Positions 5,107-9,536 of a stretch of DNA of 9,536 nt are shown here, piece by piece. The notes beneath the pieces were generated by a model that was not told the origin of the DNA, did no database searches, and saw nothing but the letters and a program-made list of their open reading frames with translations. Source of the stretch: Cyanobacteriota bacterium (GTDB lineage Bacteria > Cyanobacteriota > Cyanobacteriia > Phormidesmidales > Phormidesmidaceae); assembly GCA_027483425.1 (NCBI GenBank), contig JAIXUR010000328.1:1-9536 (forward strand), read 5' to 3'. The position numbers and the translations under genes were made by a program. Positions within the stretch are counted from its first letter, which is position 1; each line of letters opens with the position of its first letter.

Positions 5107-6435
5107 ATGGCCGCGATCGCCTCTGTCACCTCCTACGAATATGCTGCGGGCACCTGTACCCTGCGGCTGGTGGGGCAGCTGTCGCCCTTGAGCCAGGTGA
5201 CGGGTCGGCCGGTACTGGGGCGATCGCGCTTTTACCTCCAGGTTCACCAGGAGGATGTCGCCGATGCCCCTGAGGCGGGCCTCCTGGTGGAGGCGAGTGG
5301 GCGAGAACCCCAGTTTTCTGCCCTGAACGATCTGGTGCAGACCTACGTGCAGAGCCATCTCAGCGCCCACACCCTGGGCTCGGGAAGCACCATGTTTCGG
5401 GGGGAGATCTCGCTGCAGCCAGTGGGGCTCACTCGCCATCGCCTCACCCTGCCTGCGCCGCCAGCCCCACCCAGGGTTGTGGATCTCTCCACCCTACAAT
5501 TGGCTGACCTGGCCGATGCCCTAGAGCAGGCCGATGCCGCCCTTCAGGTCATCCCCGATGATACGATCCCCAAAGCCCGCTCGGCCCGCCCCAGGCTGCC
5601 CCTGTGGCTGGGGTCTGTAGCGGCGGTGGGGATTGCCGCGCTGCTGGGCAATCAACTCCTGACCACAGCCCCTAGCTCAGTCGTGCTCTCCCCTAGCGAC
5701 TCTCCATCGGCTAACGGGTCACCGGCCCAATCACCGGCCCAATCACCGGTCCAGACTCCCTCCGGTAACCAACCGTCGACCCAGGCAGAACGTGCCGCTG
5801 ACTCTGCCCTTGAGTCCGCTGGGCCCACGGCTGTAGGGGAAGCTACCCCTACGGCCCCTGGGCCGCCCTCGGCGCGATCGGCTGAAGGCGGCGCACCTAA
5901 AACAGCTCCCCCGGCGGCGGCCCCGCCAGCGCCCAGTCCGGCTCCGCCCGGCCCCGCCTATCCGCCCCAGGCCGACGCGCAGGTAACCCGCCCCGATGCA
6001 GATAGCCCGCTAGAACAGGCCCCGGCGGTAGCTGGAGCCGAGGCCCGACAGGCTCCCGGCAGTTCGGCTCCCGGCAGTTCGGCTCCCGAAAGCCCTGAGG
6101 CGTTTGCCACGGGGCCGAGCGTGGCCGCCACCAGCTCCGCCGGGCTTGACTCCGATTGGGCCGCTGGTTTGGCCCGTGCCCTGGAGCCCCAGTGGCGGCC
6201 TCCCGCTGATCTCAGCGACCCGCTGCGCTACAGCCTGACCCTGGCCCCCGATGGAACCGTGGTGGCTCTGGTGCCTTTAAACGAGATTTCGGCCACCTAC
6301 CAAACCACGCCTACCCTGCCCCAGCCCGGCACGATCATTCCTGGGGTGGCGGGGGAGAGCACGGTCACGGTGGAGGTGCAGTTTTTGCCTACCGGAGCGG
6401 TCGTGGTCGTACCGCCTGGAGGCTCTGCACCCTAG
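5107..6435 (+). CDS. DUF4335 family membrane protein with TonB-like layout
   Basis: No function is known to me. The 442-aa protein has an N-terminal domain (about 1-120) with beta-rich stretches such as GTCTLRLVGQLSPLS, a helical segment (about 125-147), a basic stretch KARSARPR before a single membrane helix (about 165-184), a Pro/Ala/Ser-rich linker (about 190-345) and a C-terminal domain (about 347-440) with ALEPQWRPPADLSDPLRYSLTLAPDGTVV. That last stretch resembles TonB C-terminal domains (QW-x-P, then strand, DG and strand). The charges suggest the N-domain is cytoplasmic and the C-domain periplasmic or lumenal. The family call rests on pairing with DUF3038 and on the N-domain. The start ATG at 5107 lacks a strong Shine-Dalgarno sequence. 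The linker has perfect short tandem repeats, so it may vary between strains. The stop overlaps that of the - strand ferredoxin. Confidence 0.78.
   Translation: MAAIASVTSYEYAAGTCTLRLVGQLSPLSQVTGRPVLGRSRFYLQVHQEDVADAPEAGLLVEASGREPQFSALNDLVQTYVQSHLSAHTLGSGSTMFRGEISLQPVGLTRHRLTLPAPPAPPRVVDLSTLQLADLADALEQADAALQVIPDDTIPKARSARPRLPLWLGSVAAVGIAALLGNQLLTTAPSSVVLSPSDSPSANGSPAQSPAQSPVQTPSGNQPSTQAERAADSALESAGPTAVGEATPTAPGPPSARSAEGGAPKTAPPAAAPPAPSPAPPGPAYPPQADAQVTRPDADSPLEQAPAVAGAEARQAPGSSAPGSSAPESPEAFATGPSVAATSSAGLDSDWAAGLARALEPQWRPPADLSDPLRYSLTLAPDGTVVALVPLNEISATYQTTPTLPQPGTIIPGVAGESTVTVEVQFLPTGAVVVVPPGGSAP
5719..5754 (+). repeat. 12-bp tandem repeat in the DUF4335 linker
   Basis: Three units of TCACCGGCCCAA run in tandem, the first two identical and the third differing at two bases. 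They encode the SPAQ/SPVQ repeats of the extracytoplasmic linker. Copy number changes would stay in frame. Confidence 0.85.
6051..6090 (+). repeat. 15-bp tandem repeat in the DUF4335 linker
   Basis: Two identical copies of GGCTCCCGGCAGTTC (6051-6065 and 6066-6080) are followed by a partial third. They encode APGSS repeats. The unit is a multiple of three. Confidence 0.85.
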
Positions 6436-6881
6436 GGCTGTTCTGAACCCTGGCTCTGGCGCTTGGCCTTACGCATGCGGAGGGTCGACATGGCTTTGTC
6501 GACGGGGAACCCCACAACGGGAATGACCTGGTGCTTGCGATCGCGCTCCATCTGGCTCAGCTCCGTATAGTCGAGCCAGTGGATGCAGTCTACCGGGCAG
6601 GTATCGATCGCCTCTTGAATGATGTCGTCTGAGTCGCCATCCTGACGGTAGACGCGCGATCGGCCGTAGTCGGGCTCAATGTAAAAGGTATTGCGGGCAA
6701 CGTGGGCGCAGTGCTTACAGCCAATGCAGGTAATCTCATCCACGTAGACGCCCTTTTGGCGCAGCTGACCACCCAGCTCTGGCTCGTAGCCGGTGCGATC
6801 GTCGGCCTGGCGTAGCTGACCGCCAAGCTCTGGTTCTAAGCCCGTCGCTGAAACGTCTGACTGAGCATCCAAATTTGCCAT
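6432..6881 (-). CDS. 4Fe-4S ferredoxin, plastid/cyanobacterial type (Sll0662-like)
   Basis: This is a soluble electron carrier predicted to bind a [4Fe-4S] cluster through CIGCKHC (C52, C55, C58) and C95 in CPVDC; C99 is an extra cysteine. The stretches VYVDEITCIGCKHCAHVA and FYIEPDYGRSR and the CPVDCIHWLDYTEL tail are typical of the ferredoxin next to ycf35 in Synechocystis (sll0662, as I recall Fed7, linked to stress tolerance). The 149-aa protein carries an N-terminal duplication, with EPELGGQLRQ at 16-25 and again at 33-42, before the cluster domain. The start ATG at 6881 has no strong Shine-Dalgarno sequence. Upstream on the same strand are ycf35 and DUF2997, separated by a hairpin, so it may be transcribed by both read-through and its own promoter. 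Confidence 0.9.
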   Translation of the reverse strand: MANLDAQSDVSATGLEPELGGQLRQADDRTGYEPELGGQLRQKGVYVDEITCIGCKHCAHVARNTFYIEPDYGRSRVYRQDGDSDDIIQEAIDTCPVDCIHWLDYTELSQMERDRKHQVIPVVGFPVDKAMSTLRMRKAKRQSQGSEQP

Positions 6882-6916
6882 AGCGCTACGCCACTCTGGT
6901 GAACAGAACCCAAAAG

Positions 6917-6936
6917 CTAGATCAATCTAGATCCAT
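6917..6936. promoter_or_regulatory. Direct repeat and dyad upstream of the ferredoxin gene
   Basis: CTAGATCAAT is followed directly by CTAGATCCAT (9 of 10 bases identical). The first copy plus the start of the second also makes a dyad, CTAGAT-CA-ATCTAG (6917-6930). It lies 36-55 bases upstream of the ferredoxin start, between it and the ycf35 terminator, a natural place for a promoter or operator. Function is inferred from position. Confidence 0.35.
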
Positions 6937-6941
6937 ACAAA

Positions 6942-6965
6942 GGAAGGGGCCAACTAGCCCCTTCC
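6942..6965 (-). terminator. Terminator-like hairpin downstream of ycf35
   Basis: GGAAGGGGC (6942-6950) pairs with GCCCCTTCC (6957-6965) in a perfect 9-bp stem with a 6-base loop. It lies 21 bases after the ycf35 stop. On the - strand the T-tract is short (CCTTTGT), so termination may be partial. Confidence 0.7.
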
Positions 6966-6986
6966 CAGACGTCAATCAATTAACGC

Positions 6987-7379
6987 TTAGCCATTCCAGC
7001 GTTGTACCACTAGCCGCACAGAGCCATCTGCCTGCACCTGCTCCTCCGTCAGCTGGAAACCCTGGCGGGTTGTTTCTGTCATCACGGTGTTGTAGGCGTA
7101 CCGCTGAGTGACCTGACGGAGAAAACCATCTACCGTGAGGGGTTGTTGCCAGTACTGGAGATCGGCGACTAGCTCGTAGTCGCTGGTGTCAGGGTTGAGG
7201 CGAAAACCAATGTCGTAGCCATTGGCTTGGGCGATCACCACTTCAGCGGTCTGGGTCTGCCCTTGATAGCCCCGCACATCACAGGGGCCAGCTTGCCAAT
7301 CGGCGCCCAGATCGCTTAAGGCCAACTTAAGGGAATCCAGATTGCGGATTTTAGTTGTGATTTGGCTAAAGTGTGACAT
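6987..7379 (-). CDS. ycf35: Ycf35 family protein (DUF1257)
   Basis: This conserved protein of cyanobacteria and some algal plastids has an undefined biochemical function. The 130-aa product starts with the family signature MSHFSQITTKIRNLDSLKLAL and contains YDIGFRLNPDTSDYELVADLQYW, a QRYAYN segment and the C-terminal GFQLTEEQVQADGSVRLVVQRW. Length is typical. No membrane segment is seen, so it should be soluble. DUF2997 lies 39 bases upstream and the ferredoxin downstream on the same strand, the usual cyanobacterial arrangement. No Shine-Dalgarno sequence is visible before the ATG at 7379, where the upstream bases are A-rich. Confidence 0.95.
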   Translation of the reverse strand: MSHFSQITTKIRNLDSLKLALSDLGADWQAGPCDVRGYQGQTQTAEVVIAQANGYDIGFRLNPDTSDYELVADLQYWQQPLTVDGFLRQVTQRYAYNTVMTETTRQGFQLTEEQVQADGSVRLVVQRWNG

Positions 7380-7418
7380 TTTTTTGCGGGTGGTATAAGG
7401 ACAAAAAATCTAAAAAAC

Positions 7419-7634
7419 TTACCACTGGCTGTAGGTGGTTTGGGCGGCTACGGCTTCAGCTGACGTTTGCCGGTTATTCTGAGCAAAGTACTCAGAGGTA
7501 TTTTGCTGAGCTACCACGGTACCAAGCTGGGCCTCAATGGCCGCCGTTACCTCAGCACAGGAGGCTCCTACGATGCCAGTCACCGTTTCTTTGACCCGCC
7601 CATCGGGGTAGATAATGAACTCTAAGGTTTCCAT
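7419..7634 (-). CDS. DUF2997 family small protein
   Basis: The 71-aa product begins METLEFIIYPDGRVKETVTGIVGASCAEVTAAIE, which matches the DUF2997 pattern (short strand, PDGRV turn, strand, then G..C and a helix). It has no known function. DUF2997 and DUF1257 genes are regularly neighbours, so a joint role with Ycf35 is likely (inference from synteny). GAGG lies 10 bases before the ATG. It is the first gene of the - strand set and its promoter should lie in the dyad-rich region beyond 7634. Confidence 0.88.
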   Translation of the reverse strand: METLEFIIYPDGRVKETVTGIVGASCAEVTAAIEAQLGTVVAQQNTSEYFAQNNRQTSAEAVAAQTTYSQW

Positions 7635-7710
7635 GGTTGCTCAGCCTCTAGAAATGCGGAATGATATCGGCAGGTTCAGCCTATCAATCCGATTGAATAG
7701 CCTTTTGGGG

Positions 7711-7733
7711 CGGCAATGCCTGCGGCATTACCC
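7711..7733. repeat. Inverted repeat (stem-loop)
   Basis: GGCAATGCC and GGCATTACC are separated by TGC and pair with one G-U. It sits 78 bases beyond the DUF2997 start on the leader side, so it could be a leader hairpin of that operon or a dispersed repeat. Confidence 0.45.
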
Positions 7734-7800
7734 TATTGATCGTAACCAAGCATCGGCAACATAACTCGCTACCGTTCATTACGAAAGTCAATGTATCGCA

Positions 7801-7829
7801 TTGATTCCGTGAGTGCGAACACCTATTAG
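7801..7829 (+). promoter_or_regulatory. Candidate promoter for the AlkD-type gene with overlapping operator-like dyad
   Basis: TTGATT (7801-7806) and TATTAG (7824-7829) are spaced by 17 bases. A perfect 7-base-arm dyad, ACACCTA-T-TAGGTGT (7819-7833), covers the -10, a typical place for a repressor site. A second dyad, TCAATG-TATCG-CATTGA (7788-7804), overlaps the -35. The leader to the ATG at 8038 would be about 200 bases. Elements were read by eye; regulation is inference. Confidence 0.4.
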
Positions 7830-8037
7830 GTGTAGTGTCGCGTAACTTTCCAGGCGCGTCAAGGCAATTTTTATTACATATCGCAGCGCTTTTCAGCCGG
7901 TTCAACCAGTTCAAGGCCCTTTCAGCCGCAGATGGCGTCAAAAAGCATTAAGAAAGATAAAGGACGGTGACCCATCTGGGCTGCTAAACCTCAAGACGTT
8001 TGCCTCTCCGATTCAGCTCTAGCCCCAGGTCTCAGGC

Positions 8038-8730
8038 ATGATGCCCTACCTTCAACCCCTTAAGCGCGCCTTTGAGCAGCAGGCTGACCCGGCCCAGGCC
8101 CGGCCCATGGCCGCGTACATGCGGCATCAGTTTGAGTTTCTCGGTATCAAAGGGCCGGTGCAAAAAGCCCTAGTTAAAGCGTTTGTGGCGGAGTATGGCC
8201 AACCCGATCCAGCCCAGCTAGAGGCCGTGGTGCGCGAACTCTGGAGCTGGCCCGCACGAGAGTACCACTATGTCGCCCTGATGGTTTTAGATCACCAGCA
8301 AAAGCAGCTCACCCTCGACGCCGTTCCCCTGCTGGAGGATCTCGTTACCACCCAATCTTGGTGGGATACGGTGGATTCTATCGCTAGCCACAACGTTGGT
8401 AAGCTGCTGATGCAGCATCCGTCTGGTCGAGAGGCGGTGATTGGTTCCTGGCGCGGGTCGGCGAATATCTGGCTGCGTCGCACTACGCTCTTGTTTCAGC
8501 TGAGCTACAAGGCTCAAACCGACGCAGCGCTGCTGTTTTCGCTGGTCGAGCAGAACCAAGACTCCAAAGAATTCTTCATTCAAAAGGCAATCGGCTGGGC
8601 CCTACGGGAGTATTCCAAGGTTGCCCCAGAGTCGGTTCAGGGGTTTGTGTCTACGGCGTCGCTGGCTCCCCTGAGCCAGCGAGAAGCCCTCAAGTGGCTG
8701 AAGGCAAAGGGAACGTTACCTTCCAGTTGA
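8038..8730 (+). CDS. DNA alkylation repair enzyme, AlkD family (HEAT-repeat glycosylase)
   Basis: AlkD-family proteins excise positively charged alkylpurines (3-methyladenine, 7-methylguanine) from DNA without flipping the base. The 230-aa product has the family length and helical HEAT-like repeats. The residues important in Bacillus cereus AlkD are present at the same numbers: Y27, W109 and D113 in QSWWDTVDSIA, R148 in ANIWLRRT, and W187 and R190 in FFIQKAIGWALREYSK. So it is probably active. Two ATG codons are adjacent (8038 and 8041) and the true start may be either. No strong Shine-Dalgarno sequence is seen. Its TGA directly abuts the TGA of the - strand remnant in a TGATCA palindrome, without a terminator. 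Confidence 0.93.
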   Translation: MMPYLQPLKRAFEQQADPAQARPMAAYMRHQFEFLGIKGPVQKALVKAFVAEYGQPDPAQLEAVVRELWSWPAREYHYVALMVLDHQQKQLTLDAVPLLEDLVTTQSWWDTVDSIASHNVGKLLMQHPSGREAVIGSWRGSANIWLRRTTLLFQLSYKAQTDAALLFSLVEQNQDSKEFFIQKAIGWALREYSKVAPESVQGFVSTASLAPLSQREALKWLKAKGTLPSS

Positions 8731-8928
8731 TCAAGCTACTGCTGTGGTGAGGGCTTTCAATATTTGAAGGGTCATGGCTAGGCCGCTATCTTGATCCAAA
8801 ATAAATTCTTTTGAGCGGGCATAGCGAGGGGCACCCTGGCGCAGTAGCTTTAAGAACACAAAACTACGGCCATTGGTCACCATGCCATAGAGGGGCAAGG
8901 TTGCCTGACAAGGTTGGTATGGCGATCG
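8731..8928 (-). pseudogene. Remnant: C-terminal part of restriction-endonuclease-like (HsdR-N type) protein
   Basis: The - strand frame reads LPLYGMVTNGRSFVFLKLL, then PRYARSKEF and, near the end, MTLQILKAL before a TGA at 8733-8731. This resembles the C-terminus of short cyanobacterial proteins annotated as restriction endonuclease subunit R, whose ends read like GxxTNGxxFxFLKL..PxYxxSxxFxL..LxxVLxILK. Only about 65 residues remain. Upstream the frame runs into unrelated codons and a stop at 9004-9006, with no start near the homology edge. The PD-(D/E)xK nuclease core expected further upstream was not found in any frame. I therefore call it a decayed gene. The left edge is approximate. The family match is from memory. 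Confidence 0.6.
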
Positions 8929-8940
8929 CAGAGGTCTAGC

Positions 8941-8980
8941 GGGGACTATGGCCGAGACAGAGACGCTGGCGCTAGTCCCC
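8941..8980. repeat. 40-base inverted repeat
   Basis: GGGGACTA (8941-8948) and TAGTCCCC (8973-8980) form a perfect 8-base stem, with a further GCC/GGC pairing inside. It lies at the upstream edge of the nuclease remnant. It could be a terminator for the - strand ORF ending at 8999, though a T-tract is lacking, or a small palindromic insertion. Confidence 0.5.
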
Positions 8981-8998
8981 TGGGATCTGCGTCGCCCG

Positions 8999-9151
8999 TT
9001 ACTCTAGCCGCACCGTTTTGGTCATAATCACCATCCATTGGGCGGCGATCGCCTCTCCCGCTGCAATGCGATACTCGGCCACGACCTCCCCCAGGGGCGG
9101 CGGCAGGTCAGCGAAGGCTTGGGGCTTTGGACGTTGTAGGGCAGTTGTCAT
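8999..9151 (-). CDS. Hypothetical small protein (50 aa), uncertain
   Basis: This is a possible small gene whose product I do not recognise. From the ATG at 9151 it reads MTTALQRPKPQAFADLPPPL, then EYRIAAGEAIAAQW and ends MTKTVRLE. The composition looks protein-like (a Pro-rich turn, then an amphipathic helix and a strand). The frame is open further upstream to 9250, with an ATG there, but those extra 33 residues look unstructured. No Shine-Dalgarno sequence is visible. A HIP1 octamer lies inside. It sits directly upstream of a decayed gene, so it may itself be a remnant. Confidence 0.4.
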   Translation of the reverse strand: MTTALQRPKPQAFADLPPPLGEVVAEYRIAAGEAIAAQWMVIMTKTVRLE

Positions 9152-9536
9152 AACAAGATTGCACCAGAGGCTCTGGCTAGCCGCAGTGGTGCAGACTACC
9201 AAATCAGAGGGTGTTTGAAAAAAGTTCTCCCAGGTCTGATTTGCTACCAAGAGACAGCAAAACGCTGAATTTTGAGGGCATTAGCCTGAGCGAAGGGCAG
9301 AGAGACGGGGTGCGATCGCAACCCATAGCGGAGCGAAGTTATACTGAATTTATCAGCCTAATCACCCCTATAGGGGCGTATGGGCTGACGTATTTCCACC
9401 TATACACCCCAGGCGAGTGTATAGGCTGATGCATTTCTACCTATCCGCCCGTATCGGGTAGTTAGGTGGAATGGTTCCCTCTAATCAAGAGTTCGACGGC
9501 TGACGCTAACTTTAGGTAAGACGGGAGCATAAGAAC
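9152..9536. other. Noncoding, dyad-rich region at the right edge
   Basis: I saw no credible gene in these 385 bases; a 72-codon + strand frame (9211-9429) runs through hairpin repeats and is probably chance. The region holds a HIP1 octamer (9312-9319) and, from about 9344, a degenerate 41-base periodic repeat with three hairpins. The last 60 bases contain another GGCTGACG (9498-9505), so the repeat may continue beyond the window. Confidence 0.5.
9344..9473. repeat. Degenerate 41-base tandem repeat forming three hairpins
   Basis: CTGA recurs at 9344, 9385 and 9426, exactly 41 bases apart. The units at 9363-9403 and 9404-9444 agree at 28 of 41 positions and share GGCTGAyGyATTTCyACCTAT. Three hairpins lie in a row. 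H1 (9353-9388) has TCAGCCTA pairing with TGGGCTGA and an inner CCCCTATAGGGG. H2 (9399-9425) is CCTATACAC pairing with GTGTATAGG. H3 (9432-9473) pairs CATTTCTACCTA-type sequence with TAGGTGGAATG-type sequence around CCCG-TAT-CGGG. It is not a CRISPR: there are no identical repeats with unrelated spacers. Confidence 0.65.

Larger units (their letters stand above)
7635..8037. other. Intergenic region between DUF2997 and the AlkD-type gene
   Basis: This 403-base gap lies between divergent genes. I saw no credible coding region; an 85-codon - strand reading frame (7684-7941) lacks family features. It holds four dyads (7684-7696, 7711-7733, 7788-7804, 7819-7833) and a promoter-like pair on the + strand. 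The stretch 7840-8037 shows nothing I can name. Confidence 0.55.
938..9319. repeat. HIP1 octamers (GCGATCGC), 11 scattered copies
   Basis: Exact copies start at 938, 2419, 3210, 4657, 4773, 5113, 5220, 6537, 8922, 9045 and 9312. An 8-mer is expected about 0.15 times by chance in a sequence this long, so the excess is strong. HIP1 is the highly iterated palindrome of many cyanobacterial chromosomes. Copies occur within genes (frp, serS, the DUF3038, DUF4335 and ferredoxin genes) as well as between genes. The coordinates span first to last copy; the sites themselves are 8 bases each. Confidence 0.97.

Noticed and set aside
4942..5439. 165-codon - strand open frame across the DUF3038/DUF4335 junction
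   Set aside because: It is a shadow of two real + strand genes and passes through the TTTGGAT-type repeat, giving a low-complexity translation.
7684..7941. 85-codon - strand open frame in the intergenic region
   Set aside because: No recognisable domain, it runs through four dyads and a promoter-like pair, and its start has no clear ribosome site.
9211..9429. 72-codon + strand open frame at the right edge
   Set aside because: Its second half lies in the 41-base hairpin repeats and its first half overlaps the - strand frame. It looks like chance.
9344..9473. CRISPR array
   Set aside because: Units are only about 68% alike with conserved tracts throughout. There are no identical repeats separated by unrelated spacers and no cas gene is present.
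9491..9503. T-arm-like GTTCGA suggesting a tRNA
   Set aside because: No matching acceptor stem, anticodon arm or D-arm could be built around it.

Overview
The window looks like chromosomal DNA from a cyanobacterium, probably a Leptolyngbya/Nodosilinea-type filamentous lineage (the lineage is inference). The evidence is the gene content (Hlips, orange carotenoid protein, fluorescence recovery protein, Ycf35, DUF3038/DUF4335, a plastid-type 4Fe-4S ferredoxin) and 11 exact copies of the HIP1 octamer GCGATCGC in 9.5 kb. No tRNA, rRNA, CRISPR array or intact insertion sequence was seen.

Left part (1-2350), photoprotection island: an HliA/HliB-type 70-aa Hlip and an HliC-type 47-aa Hlip lie on the + strand, each preceded by an HLR1-like (RpaB-type) double repeat. 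They converge on frp (fluorescence recovery protein, - strand), and a perfect 17-bp-stem terminator that can work in both directions lies between them. Upstream of frp on the - strand is ocp (orange carotenoid protein, OCP1-like) with its own terminator. Together these genes cover chlorophyll-protein photoprotection (Hlips), phycobilisome quenching (OCP) and its switch-off (FRP).

Middle part (2350-6435, + strand): an intergenic region with a dyad upstream of ocp and a G-quadruplex-type motif separates the divergent ocp and nfu. Then come nfu (Fe-S scaffold), serS (best start is a GTG), a DUF3038 gene and a DUF4335 gene. The DUF4335 protein has a TonB-like layout: N-terminal domain, one membrane helix, long Pro/Ala linker and C-terminal beta-type domain.

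Right-middle part (6432-7634, - strand): DUF2997, ycf35 and a 4Fe-4S ferredoxin form a gene set known from cyanobacteria. The ferredoxin stop overlaps the DUF4335 stop in a shared CTAG. A strong hairpin lies between ycf35 and the ferredoxin.

Right end (7635-9536): a 400-base dyad-rich intergenic region leads to an AlkD-family DNA glycosylase. Its stop abuts, in a TGATCA palindrome, the stop of a - strand remnant of a cyanobacterial restriction-endonuclease-like protein. A doubtful 50-aa - strand ORF follows. The last ~200 bases hold a degenerate 41-base periodic repeat that folds into three consecutive hairpins. This end has the least explained structure in the window.
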